The notes beneath the pieces were generated by a model that had not been told where the DNA came from, did no database searches, and worked only from the letters and a program-made list of their open reading frames with translations. From the NCBI RefSeq assembly GCF_021462225.1, contig NC_061812.1, positions 53,499,848 through 53,563,847 on the forward strand: a stretch of DNA of 64,000 bases, given 5' to 3'. This DNA comes from Girardinichthys multiradiatus. Its lineage: Eukaryota > Chordata > Actinopteri > Cyprinodontiformes > Goodeidae. Shown in pieces: positions 22,414-33,454 of this stretch; positions within the stretch are counted from its first letter, which is position 1, and every line of letters starts with the position of its first letter. The position numbers and the translations under genes were made by a program.

Positions 22414-25276
22414 ATGGGTAAGACTGCCGACCTGACTGCTGTCCAGAAGGCCACTATTGACACCCTCAAGCAAGAGGGTGTCAATGTCAAAAAGACACAG
22501 AAAGAAATTTCTGAACGAATAGGCTGTTCCCAGAGTGCTGTATCAAGGCACCTCAGTGGGAAGTCTGTGGGAAGGAAAAAGTGTGGCAGAAAACGCTACA
22601 CAACGGGAAGAGGTGACCGGACCCTGAGGAAGATTGTGGAGAAGGGCCGATTCCAGACCTTGGGGGACCTGCGGAAGCAGTGGACTGAGTCTGGAGTAGA
22701 AACATCCAGAGCCACGGTGCACAGGCGTGTGCAGGAAATGGGCTACAGGTGCCGCATTCCCCAGGTCAAGCCACTTTTGAACCAGAAACAGCGGCAGAAG
22801 CGCCTGACCTGGGCTACAGTGAAGCAGCACTGGACTGTTGCTCAGTGGTCCAAAGTACTTTTTTCGGATGAAAGCAAATTCTGCATGTCATTCGGAAATC
22901 AAGGTGCCAGAGTCTGGAGGAAGACTGGGGAGAAGGAAATGCCAAAATGCCAGAAGTCCAGTGTCAAGTACCCACAGTCAGTGATGGTCTGGGGTGCCGT
23001 GTCAGCTGCTGGTGTTGGTCCACTGTGTTTTATCAAGGGCAGGGTCAATGCAGCTAGCTATCAGGAGATTTTGGAGCACTTCATGCTTCCATCTGCTGAA
23101 AAGCTTTATGGAGATGAAGATTTCATTTTTTAGCACGACCTGGCACCTGCTCACAGTGCCAAAACCACTGGTAAATGGTGTTGGGACCACAGAGCCATGG
23201 GTTTTCAACACTAAAACTCCGGTACATACTTTCCTGGAACCTTTCAAAATAAAGTGCATTAACCTTCTTCCAGCACAGCCAGGAAAGGGGGTAACTGCGG
23301 ACTTCCTGTGGCGCCAATACCCAAATAAAAGCCCCACCTTTCCACAAGTCTTTCTCTTCCATACGGCCTGCCAGAAGGACCGTTCAGGAGGGAACACAGC
23401 GCGCTGAATGTCTTTTGCTGGCAAAAAGACATAAATTCAACTGGATCCAAGGACCGATCACCGATCATTTGCAAAAGTTAAGTAGAATGAAATACTGTCT
23501 GTGTATCCGGTATTTTCATTCATGAACGGAGAAATTAAGGTGTAAGAGTTGCTTACATTTTCTCTTCGAGGCCCCACAGAAGCAAACGGTGTTCCGAGAG
23601 AAGCCGGTGGAGAAGCTGTTTCAACAAGCCGAGTCTGGAGGAAAGACGACGGCCGCAACCGTGTTTACGGTAACGAACAGCTGGTCACCTTCTGATCAGG
23701 AGAAACTGAGGAAGTTAGCGGGAAGCTGACCTTTGTTCACAGAACAAACGCACCTTCGGATCGGAAGAAACTGAAGAAGTTAGCGGGAAGCTAACTCTTT
23801 GTTCACGACGGATATCTTCTTCAAACTTCGCCCTTGGACAACATTCACTCAACAGGGTCAGAGGTTGGGTTTTGGGCAGATTAACAGATTGGTTTAGGAT
23901 GAAATGATCTAAACGTTTTCATGTTATGAAGTTTGTTTTGTGGAACTCGGCTATCTTGGTGCTAGCACCCAGGCCGGTTTGTGTTCTTTGTATGTTTTAA
24001 AGCTAAGATAAACTTTATTTAAAGGGTGGTTTTAACCAGAACATTGCTCATAACGCGCCGTCAGCGCTTATGCATTTTAACCCTGGTATTTTAAAGGTAT
24101 GTGTTGATTCTGGCGCTAAGCTATCTCTAGCTTAGCACTTTAGCTAGCTTCTTTGTTAGCCCAACGGCCAGCCGGTAAGAACACGTGTGCTAGCATTAAG
24201 GCTAGTCAACAGAAAGGTTGTTAGTTTTCAAGCTAGTAAATAATAGTCCCTGAACATCATTTGCTAGAGTTGATAACTAAGTAAACACCATTAAGCCCCA
24301 TTTCTCCAGAAAGATTTGGCTCTTTTCCAAAATACTCAATAATATTTCTTCAAATATTATTTTAATAAATGAAGGCAGTTAATTAGACACCGTTGAGAAT
24401 TAGTCATCCAGGAGGTTGGTTTTATTCAGCAGATCATTATTTAAAACATTATTTTATTAAAATAATATTTAATCTGATCTTGCATTGTGAAGGGTTGTCT
24501 AAAGGTTGCTGATTATACTTAACTTCACTTCCAGATTCTTCAAGATAATCCTTGGTTCTCAAACATAAACATTGCATGGTAATGTTGCATCACTCTTTTT
24601 GGTCATGATTTCTAATCATCTTTAATCAACTTGTTTATATTGTACATAGTCCATTAGTCTTCATTATTCTTTAATTCTGCTTGGTAGTTTAGTTGGATTG
24701 TTTTAGCAAAGTAAAGAGTTTGTTGATTGAAATATGTTTGACTTTGAGTTGACTTATTTTTGTTAATAAATTCTTGTATTTTAAGAAATTGTGTGAATTC
24801 ATTCCATATATGTGCAGAGTTTATGCTGTTCAATAATGCCAGAGCTCGTCTCACACCTTTCTATTCTGTCCTAATACCATTGCCTTAATGGGGCTGGTAT
24901 TCACAGGACAACCCTTAACAGACCGGAATATTATTTGGTAAAATATTAAAATATTAATATTAAAATATTAATATTAAATATTAAATATTAAATAATATTC
25001 TCAGATCTATATTTACAACAATGGTTTACTGACCATGGTATCACTGTGCTCAATTGGCCTGCCAACTCTCCTGACCTGAACCCCATAGAGAATCTGTGGG
25101 ATATTGTGAAGAGAACGTTGAGAGACTCAAGACCCAACACTCTGGATGAGCTAAAGGCCGCTATCGAAGCATCCTGGGCCTCCATAAGACCTCAGCAGTG
25201 CCACAGGCTGATTGCCTCCATGCCACGCCGCATTGAAGCAGTCATTTCTGCAAAAGGATTCCCGACCAAGTATTGA
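22414..25276 (+). pseudogene. Tc1-like transposase, disrupted
   Basis: The transposase frame starts at 22414 (MGKTADLTAVQKATIDTLKQ). It has an amino-terminal paired-like helix-turn-helix (ISERIGCSQSAVSRHLSGKS), a second HTH with the GRKKCGRKR stretch, then the catalytic domain. The first aspartate lies in LFSDESKF. The second lies in the QHDLAPAHS region, directly after an amber stop (TAG at 23131-23133, where the copy at 53488 reads CAG). The glutamate is in NPIEN (near 25090). The spacing from second Asp to Glu is 34 residues. A solo LTR (23179-25020) separates the catalytic residues, and the frame ends at TGA 25274-25276. The protein would have cut and pasted the element at TA dinucleotides. 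Confidence 0.93.
23179..25020 (+). mobile_element. Solo LTR (TGTTGGGACC family), 1842 bp
   Basis: Comparison with the Tc1 copy at 54221-54245 defines this insert exactly. It begins TGTTGGGACC, ends TTTACAACA, and is flanked by ATGG on both sides (23175-23178, 25021-25024). The 5-bp ends TGTTG/CAACA are inverted repeats, as in retroviral and retrotransposon LTRs. It has AATAAA-type signals near 23250 and 23323, an imperfect tandem repeat near 23693-23803 and a very AT-rich end. There is no internal coding region, so it is read as a solo LTR left by recombination. A partial relative is at 55737-55900. Its superfamily is not determined. Confidence 0.82.
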
Positions 25277-25553
25277 GTGCATAACTGTACATAATTATTT
25301 GAAGGTTGACGTTTTTTGTATTAAAAACACTTTTCTTTTATTGGTCGGATGAAATATGCTAACTTTGTGAGATAGGAATTTTGGGTTTTCATGAGCTGTA
25401 TGCCAAAATCATCCGTATTAAGACAATAAAAGACCTGAAATATTTCAGTTATTGTGCAATGAATCTAAAATATATGAATGTTAAATTTTCATCATTACAT
25501 TATGGAAAATAATGAACTTTATCACAATATGCTAATATTTTGAGAAGGACCTG

Positions 25554-26818
25554 TATATACTTCCAATAGGTCAAATTATCAGGCAGCATAGGATGAATTT
25601 TCACTGTTATGCTGATGATACTCAGCTTTACTTATCCATGAATCCTGATGAGCCCAACCAGTTAGATAGACTACAAGCATGTCTTGAAAACATAAAAACT
25701 TGGATGACTTTAAATTTTCTGCTTCTAAATTCAGACAAGACAGAAGTTGTCGTCTTTGGACCGGAGTCTTTAAAAAAGAAACTGCTTAGTCAATCACTTA
25801 ACCTGGATGGCATTAAATTGACCTCCGGTAATAAAGTAAAAAACATTGGTGTTATTTTTGACCAGGACATGTCATTTAAATCCCATATTAAACAGGTTTC
25901 TAGGATTTCCTTCTTTCATCTCCGGAACATTGCCAACATTAGAAATATCCTGTCCAGGAGTGACGCTGAAAAACTAGTCCATGCATTTGTTACTTCAAGG
26001 CTGGACTATTGTAATTCTTTACTATCAGGATGTCCACAAATATGCAGTTAAAAGCCTTCAGCTGATTCAAAATGCTGCAGCAAGAGTTCTGATGAAAATT
26101 ACAAAGAGAGATCATATTTCTCCTATTTTAGCTTCCCTTCATTGGCTCCCTGTTAAATCCAGAATTTAAATCCAGAATTTAAAATTCTCCTCCTCACATA
26201 TAAAGCCCTTAATGATCTAGCTCCATCATACATCAGAGATCTGATTGGTCCATATGTTCCTAACAGAGCACTTCGTTCTCATACTGCAGGTTTACTGGTG
26301 GTTCCTAGTCTCTAGAAGTAGAATGGGAGGCAGATCCTTTAGTTATCAGGCTCCTCTCCTGTGGAACCAGCTCCCAGTTTTAGTCCGTGAGGCAGACACC
26401 TTGTCTACTTTTAAGGCTAGGCTTAAAACTTTCCTTCTTGGTAAAGCTTGTTCAGAGTGGCTTAGGTTATCCTGATCTATCTCTGTAGTTATGCTGCTAT
26501 AGGCTTAGGCTGCTGGAGGACATAATGACCACTTTAACCCTCTTTGCTACGTTCTCACACTACTCTCCAATTTTGCATTATTTGCTGTTATTTCAGCTTT
26601 TAACTTTGTTCTCTCTTCCTAGAAGCTACACCTGGCCTGACTCTGTGTCTACCTGTGACACCTTTCTGGAGAGGGGCATCGTCCGAGCTTCTGCTGGCAA
26701 CAACTTAATGTTCACCCTCTACCGATGATCCACATGGCCCTGTCTTTTAGTGTTTAACCCTTTCTCTCTCCTAGACATGGCTACTAACTGAGCTTTTACT
26801 GTGACTAACTATATGTGA
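25554..26818 (+). mobile_element. L2 LINE, part 2 (RT YADD motif to C-terminus)
   Basis: This continues the L2 after the Tc1-like insertion. It encodes the catalytic CYADDTQLYLS motif, WMTLNFLLLNSDKTEVVVFG, SRLDYCNSLLSGCPQ, HWLPVKSRI, SRSRMGGRSFSYQAPLLWNQ and a terminal STFKARLKTFLLGKA. A frameshift occurs near 26040, and a short duplication of 'aaatccagaattt' lies near 26156-26180. 3' UTR sequence begins after about 26475 and continues at 28328. Confidence 0.9.
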
Positions 26819-28327
26819 TGTTGGACCATGTTTTGCTGAATATTGGACCATTTGCACATTGCTGGACGCCACCAGGCCTTCCGGTGTTTTCCGCCATTTT
26901 GTATCCCAGGACAGTCCGCTACTACAAATCCCAGCGGCCACGTGGGCTGATAGGACGGGGGCGTCGCAGCTCTGAGGCCACAGTCAACTATATAACAGAG
27001 TATGAGACGGCCCACCATTGCTTTTCAGCTTGGGACCTACACACGGTTACCGGCATCTGAAGCAGCATTCTGGAGAAGTCCCACGTGGATTTTCATTCAT
27101 TCTCCTCGTTGGCCAATGAGAAAACTAAGCGAATTAAGCTTACAGGAATAAGAAGGATTGTAAGTTTTCAACATTACCAATCAAAGACATGGGTTTAACA
27201 TGTAACCAAAAAACCACGGAGTTTCAAGGAGACGGATTGCCACCCTTGTTTTTGTTCCAGTCGACTGCTGACGGTCAGATCATATTTTCCCCTTTTTGCC
27301 AAGGAGGCCAGAGGACGGAGATTGACCACTCTTCTTGGAGTTTAACTGCGGACGTGCAGTAATCCCCCATCCCCCCCCCCCCTCACTCGCTGCCCCAGAA
27401 GGAAAACTTCAACAAGTAAAATCCATCCTTTTATTTAATTTTTATTTCTTTATTAGGAATTGCGTGGGCAGGGTAGAGTAGGATCTAGTGCGATTTAGTC
27501 TAATGTGTTCTAAACTGTGTATGTATGCAACATTTTATTGAAACTTTGATTTGCTGTGGACATCTGAAAGCCACTGTGCTCCCCAGCTGTGTGTGTTGTT
27601 GTAACACCTGAGAGCAAGCGCAGGTGCACTGTGGAACTGAACTGTTATAATAACCTCATGGTGAAATTCACCATTTTCTTTGTCTTCAACTTTATTTGTT
27701 TCATTAGTTGCCGCCAAATGTTTTACAACCCTTTGTGTGCTCGGACCCCCCAGCTGTGGGGGATGTTTTATGGCTTAAAGTAACTAAGATACACTTTCTG
27801 GCGGGCCGCTTCCCAAAACTCCGCTCCGTGTCACATTATCATTCGTTTACCATAACTGTCGGTTTGATTCCATGCACACCCACCGCTGTTTTATTTTATT
27901 TGTTTAGTTAGATATTTATCCTTTTTGTGTAGAACTTTGCATGTTTGATTAGGTGAAGATTATTGAATCGGAGAGCGGATTGTATCAGGGCTGTTGATTT
28001 AATAAATATTCACATAGATAAAGAGAAGGCGTTTTGCGTTTATTTTGTCCAAGAGTGATTTGTCAGTCAAAATAACGTCAAAGTTCCCCACGTTTCGGCA
28101 GAAACGGTTGATTAAACAGTGACATCTAGTAATAGTTATCAATTATTACTGAGTATTTAACAGTTGTAATTATCAAGGGCTTTAGGCTACAATTACAACA
28201 CCAGAGGACATCTCTGGCTTCGATTCATAAATAAGGATTTTTGGTTAGGAAATAAATTTTCTCAAAATATTATTTTGAAATATAATTCTTGATAAATATT
28301 AATTAATCAATAACCATAATCCCAACA
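26819..28327 (+). mobile_element. Solo LTR (TGTTGGACCA family), copy A
   Basis: This 1509-bp insert in the L2 3' UTR has ends TGTTGG...CCAACA. It is homologous over its length to the LTRs at 41557-42733 and 50685-52155. It has a TATATAA box at 26989-26995, a C-run near 27368-27382 and ttaataaatattcacata near 28000-28018. The flanks (tatgtga / ttgctctc) do not give a clean target duplication. The family is shared with the retroelement at 41557-52155; here no internal region is present. Confidence 0.75.
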
Positions 28328-28898
28328 TTGCTCTCTTTCATACTCTAGACTTAAAAACTGGCTCAGAGTTTATCTGTTTTTATTTCCTACATGAAGCCAC
28401 TAAAGGAGCTACATCCATTAAAATTTTACTTTTCCTTCCAATAGAAAGTACTCCTGGATCAGTGCTTCTTTGTTCTTTTTGTGTCTCTGCTCTGTTCTCT
28501 CTAACCCCCAGTCGGTCGTGGCAGATGGCCGCTCACACTGACCCTGGTTCTGCTGGAGGTTTCTTCCTGTTAAAGGGAGTTTTTCCTCTCCACTGTCGCT
28601 ACATGCATGCTCAGTATGAGGGATTGCTGCAAAGTCAACGCCAGTGACTGTCCACTGTTGCTACATACTCATATAGGAGGATGAATGACTCTATGCCATC
28701 TGCTGGATTTCCTTGGATAGAAAAATGTTTTAACCAATTTGAATAAATAACTGAACCTGACTATTCAATAGGATTAATTGGAATGTATGTACCTGACTTG
28801 AAATCTGTATGATTTGATTGAATTAACTTTGTGAAGTGCCTTGAGATTAAATGTGTTATGAATTGGCTCTATATAAATAAAACGGAATTGAATTGAAT
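28328..28898 (+). mobile_element. L2 LINE, part 3 (3' UTR and tail)
   Basis: This is the end of the L2 3' UTR. It reads ctctctttcatactctagac, then the 'ttcttcctgttaaagggagt' stretch common to both L2 copies, and ends in 'ctatataaataaaacggaat' plus tgaattgaatt. Both copies share these blocks in mirror orientation (12150-12540). Confidence 0.88.
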
Positions 28899-29284
28899 TA
28901 GAGATTGAATGTTATATGGCAATCCCCCTAAAACGTGTAAATAGGTCTGACATACAACTGACTGCCTCCGTTTCTTGTGTAAAACAGAAATTGTTTAATG
29001 AGCTGTGTCTCTGCCAGCAACCCCCACCCTCCATGCACAATATTATCTGTGTTGCAAGCCAGCAACTCTAATGTATATACCAACATATCCCATTCTGTGG
29101 TAAATGATCTGAGATTTAATATTATTTAAAACTACATATTTGCACATAAAATTCCCCAAATGACCTGATTTACCAAATAATCATAACCAGTTCTATATGT
29201 GGAATGATATACATTGTTTATCATGACCCTAATTTTAATGATTGTTTTAAAAAGAATTGTTAACTATCATTTCAACGGCATTAG
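28899..29284. other. No feature recognised
   Basis: This 386-bp AT-rich spacer lies between the L2 tail and the Gypsy 5' LTR remnant. Confidence 0.5.
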
Positions 29285-29392
29285 TGTCAGGATCTGTCTG
29301 TGTGCTTTCTCTGTTTTGGTCTATTCAGCAGATTCAGTTGGAGTGTGGAGCTGCACTGCTGCCGTCTCACACACCTGTGAATTATCAGGCTC
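29285..29392 (+). repeat. Gypsy 5' LTR remnant
   Basis: This matches the first 108 bases of the 3' LTR at 31915 (TGTCAGGATCTGTCTGTGTG start) with about 8 differences, then jumps into the RT coding region. Confidence 0.9.
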
Positions 29393-31914
29393 CAAAAAAG
29401 ACAGATTACTCTGTCCCTGCATAGATTATAGCGGCCTTAATAACATCGCTATCAAAAACAAATATCCACTTCCCTTAATCTCGTCGGCATTTGAACCAGT
29501 TCAGGCATCCACTATTTTCACCAAACTCGACCTTCGTAATGCATACCATCTAGTCCGTATTAGACAGGGAGACAAGTGGAAGACTGCTTTTCGCACCCCA
29601 GTCGGTCACTTTGAGTATTTAGTGATGCCTTTTGGTCTCACTAATGCACCTGCAGTATTTCAGGCCCTAGTTAATGACGGTCTCCGTGACTTCCTGGATA
29701 TCTTTGTTTTTGTATTTTTAGACAATATTCTCATCTTCTCCAAAACCCTACATGAATGTCAGACACACATCCGACAAGTCAACCAACGCCTTTGGAAAAC
29801 AGACTGTACGTCAAAGCAGAGAAGTGTGGCTTTCACCTCAAGTCAGTTACGTTCCTAGCCTACGTCTTTGAGGGCGGACAGGTGAGAGCAGAGGCAGAAA
29901 GAATCAAAGCGGTCATAGATTGGCCGGTTCCTGAGAACTGCAAGCAGTTGCAACGCTTCCTGGGGTGCCAATTTATACAGGAAGTTTATAAGGAACTAAA
30001 GCCAGACAGCAGCCATTAACTGCTCTCACGTCCACTAAAACCACCTTCTCCTGGTCCCCCGCAGCCCAAGCAGCCTTCCTAGAGCTTAAGAATCGTTTCT
30101 CCACAGCCCCCGTTTTGATCCAGCCACAGACTTCAAAACAGTTTATTTTAGAAGTTGACGCTTCAGACTCCGGGGCGGGGGCAGTGCTTTCACAGCGCTT
30201 GAGTACAGACCACAAACTCCACCCCTGTGCCTTCTTTTCCCATCGTTTGACCCCCACTGAAAGAAATTATGATGTAGGGGATAGTGAATTACTGGCCATT
30301 AAACTAGCTTTTGAGAAATGGTGCCACTTATTGGAGGGATCAGAAATCTCGGTGCAGATTTTTAAAGATCACAAAAGCTTTCATATTTGCAATCTGCCAA
30401 ACGCCTCAACCCCAGACAGTCAAGGTGGTCCCTATTCTTCTCACGATTTAACTTTAACATTACTTATCGCCCAGGGTCCAAGAACACAAAACCGGACTCT
30501 GTGTCCCGACACTACTCCCCCCAGGACAATGAACAGCCCGAACCCATCCTACTGCCCCACTGCACCATAGGGACCCTTACTTGGGAAGTTGGGGGTTGGG
30601 TCAACCGGGCCTCTCTGTCAGAACCAGACCTTGGTACGGGTCCCCCCAACTGCACCTACGTCCCCTCCTGCGTTCGTTCCAAATCTCATCCATTGGTTCC
30701 ATACTGCCAAATTTACCTGTCACCCTGGAATAAACCGCACCATCGCCCTTATCGTCCGCCGGTTCTGGTGGCCCTCTTTACATTGGGATGTCAGAACCTA
30801 TGTACTAGCTTGTACCATCTGCTCTAGGAACAAAACCAAAAATCAGACCCCGTCAGGTTTGTTGCAACCTCCCTCTATTCCCAAGAGGCCCTGGTCCCAC
30901 ACCACCCAGGACTTCGTGACAGGCCTGCCAAAGGCACAAGTCTAAAGATATGACCACCATTGTCACAATTATTGACCTTTTCTCCAAAGTCTGCCATCTC
31001 GTCACCCTCAGGAAGCTGCCCACTGCACTCCAGACCGCCCAGATCCTGGTTAAATATGTTTTCCACCTCCATGGCATCCCTCAAGACATTGTTTCCGACC
31101 GTGGACCACAATTCACCGCCCAGGTATGGAAACAGTTTTGCTCAGCTTTGAATGCAACTGTCAGTCTCTCCTCAGGGTTTCACCCACAGTCCAACAGCCA
31201 AACGGAGAGAATGAACCAGGAGTTGGAAGCCACTCTGAGGTGTGTAACCTCCTTGGCCCCCTGGGATTGGAGCACCCATCTCCCCTGGATCGAGCATGCC
31301 CAGAATGCACATGTGTCAGAGGCCACAGTTGTGCCTCGGTCACCTCCGTCCAACATTATATAAGACGCTACAAGCAGCTAACCACCACAGCGTTTCACCA
31401 CTCCGTGGAGACAAACCGCTGCTTCACCAACCGAAGGAGTGCCCGGGCTCCTCCTTACACCCCTGGACAGAAGGTATGGCTCTCTTCCCGCCACATTCCC
31501 CTGAAACCTGTACCCGGCAAACTCTCCCCCAGATACATCGGTCCATACGTCATTGATGCCTTCATCAGCCCCACTGCTGTCCGTCTCCGATTGCCTCCAC
31601 ACCAGCGCATCCACCCCACATTCCACATCTTCCAGTTAAAACCTGTCCATTCCAGTACCCTGTGTCCTCCTTCCGAGCTCCCTCCGCCCGCCCAGGACAT
31701 TGACGGGCACCCTGCCTATTCTGTGCAGCGCGTCCTGGGGTCCCGTCACCGTGGCCAGGGTTGGCAATACCTGGTCGACTGGAAGGGTTACGGCCTGGAG
31801 GACCGCTCCAGGATCTCTGGGTCCTTTATCCTTTGTCCAGGATTTCGTGGCTTCCCGATGTGGTTCATCTGCCTCTGCTGGGCTGCCTGGTGGCAGTCGT
31901 TGAAGGAGGGGTAA
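29393..31914 (+). pseudogene. Gypsy pol: RT, RNase H, integrase, chromodomain (broken)
   Basis: Domains in order: reverse transcriptase ([43 protein letters not shown]); RNase H (LEVDASDSGAGAVLSQR near 30145-30200); integrase zinc region (CHPGINRT...C-x-x-C, about 30712-30830); integrase core ([25 protein letters not shown]) and a chromodomain (QYLVDWKGYG near 31770). The chromodomain marks it as a chromovirus. The RT catalytic motif, normally Y-x-DD, reads FLDN here, so the polymerase would be dead. Frameshifts near 29810, 29970, 30390 and 31160 and a stop near 30943 break the frame. Confidence 0.9.
31902..31914 (+). promoter_or_regulatory. Polypurine tract of Gypsy element
   Basis: gaaggaggggtaa lies immediately upstream of the 3' LTR start. 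This is the expected position and composition for the plus-strand primer. Confidence 0.75.
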
Positions 31915-32598
31915 TGTCAGGATCTGTCTGTGTGCTTTCTCTGTTTTGGTTTATTCAGCAGATTTAGTCGGAGGGTGGAGCTGCGCTGCTGCTGTCTCAC
32001 ACACCTGTGAGTTATCAGACTCGTTGAGGCAGCTTTTAAGGAGCAGGTTGCTGATAATTCGACGCCTGCGTGTCATCCTCTGTGTTACCTCAAGCCCTCA
32101 CATCTCGATCCTGACTTAAACCTTGTGTTAAAACCTTTGTAACTTCAAGTTCTGCTCCTTCCTCTAAGGTGCCTCCTGAGGCTAACTTCCTGGGACCTCC
32201 CGTGGTTCTCAGTGCAGTCTGGTCCAGCTGATCTCTGGTGCTCCACGTTTTCGAATTACAGCCTGACTCCGACCTTCCCTAAGCACCACCTGCCTAAACC
32301 TTTCCGCCCTCCAGCGAACTGCTTGCCTCCGCAAACTCAGAGCTACCTGAGTGAACCTGACCTCCCCTCCCGGATTCCAAATTCGTCTGCAACCGTTAGC
32401 AATCCTCACTCTGACCATTCCTCCTCATTTTTTGCATCCAAGCTTACCTTTCTGGTTTCCCTTCCCAGAAGACGAACCGCAAGAGCTCCCGAAAAATTCC
32501 CGACACTTATTGTGATCCTTCTAAATAAACATCCTAAACCTTCCTAGTCTCCTTAGAGTTTCTGTGTGTGGGTCAAACAGCGTGGTAGAAGGATGACA
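31915..32598 (+). repeat. Gypsy 3' LTR
   Basis: This 684-bp LTR begins TGTCA and ends TGACA (inverted ends). It has a ctaaataaacat polyadenylation-type signal near 32520. Confidence 0.85.
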
Positions 32599-33217
32599 AT
32601 TAATATTAGTGACCAAATGAACTTCAGCGTTACTGACCAGTTCCTAAAGGAGATCCTGGATCGGAGTTGAGTTTTATTCCCAATCAGGAAGAAATATATC
32701 ACAAAAGGCACCAGAGCTACAGTGGCTGTAGATAAACTTTATGTCAATAGTCAGTTGTATAGGGACTGGGAGATCACTCCGTTGCTTTATTAGAAGCAAC
32801 GGCAGGTCAGTCTAAACCTGTAACACTGCTTAGATAAGACGTTAGATAACTGGCAAATGTAATCTATTGTAAAGCACAGCTAGCATGATGTTTACATTGT
32901 TTGATGTGGGCGGGGTCAATGTTAGGCTTTTGCGTATCTGCTCCTTTATGTCTCCTTTCATCTACCTCTAATTTACTCTCCGTACCGCACCTCTCTGTCA
33001 CTCTTTTTTCTTTCTGTCACACAGAAACATACACACTCACACACACACACAAATATTTCTTAACATAACCTTATATCTCTCACCCCCTCTTACCCCCAGC
33101 ATCTTCTTAATTTTCTGTCTCTTTCTCTACTATATCTCTGCTTCTGGACTTCATATCAGGCAACCCCAAGCACTAACTGATTTCACTTGGGTCTATCTGT
33201 TTCTGTGGTGATATGCG
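32599..33217. other. No gene; possible 5' region of the Tx1-like LINE
   Basis: This is non-coding sequence ahead of the Tx1/L1-like endonuclease. It contains a 9-bp perfect hairpin (ccgttgctt 32779-32787 / aagcaacgg 32794-32802) and a CA-rich run near 33020-33050. The LINE's 5' end was not located. Confidence 0.4.
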
Positions 33218-33454
33218 TTGTCCAGCTTTAGCAACACACACAGAAATATGGGTACACTAAGGTTTGTCACATGGAATGCGCATGGAGCCGACAACAGAGA
33301 GAAAAAGTTAAAAATTTTGATTAGCTTAAAAGACTTCGGGCAGACGTCTTATTACAAGAGATTCATAAATCTGCCACAGATGCAAATTATCTTAAATCAT
33401 CCAAGTTTCCTAAATTGTCTTCTGCCTATTATAATTGTAGGGAAAGGGGAGTAA
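33218..33454 (+). pseudogene. Tx1/L1-like LINE, endonuclease part 1
   Basis: This is the start of an L1-superfamily (Tx1-like) second frame: RFVTWNAHGADNREKKLKI, the usual amino end of an APE-type endonuclease with the catalytic N of the WN motif. It is broken at 33454 by a Rex3/RTE-like LINE and resumes at 36159. All Tx1-like pieces from here to 55736 are collinear and do not overlap, so they are read as one copy split by later insertions. A frameshift near 33350 already interrupts this part. Confidence 0.82.

Larger units (their letters stand above)
22086..25553 (+). mobile_element. Tc1-like transposon (DD34E), split by a solo LTR
   Basis: It is bounded by TA on both sides (22084-22085, 25554-25555) and begins caggtccttctcaaaatatt; the right end is the reverse complement. 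The terminal inverted repeats are about 197 bp. Without the 1842-bp LTR and its 4-bp duplication the element is about 1.62 kb, close to the 1602-bp copy at 53160-54761. It is inserted in the L2 reverse transcriptase right after the GPILF motif. Confidence 0.95.
29285..32598 (+). mobile_element. Ty3/Gypsy chromovirus, internally deleted
   Basis: The element runs from a truncated 5' LTR (29285-29392) through pol to a complete 3' LTR (31915-32598). The flanks attag (29280-29284) and attaa (32599-32603) match at four of five bases and may be a mutated 5-bp duplication. The rest of the 5' LTR, gag and protease are missing: the LTR remnant is fused directly to reverse transcriptase. Over the shared 108 bp I count 8 differences between the two LTRs, so the insertion is not recent. 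Confidence 0.88.
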
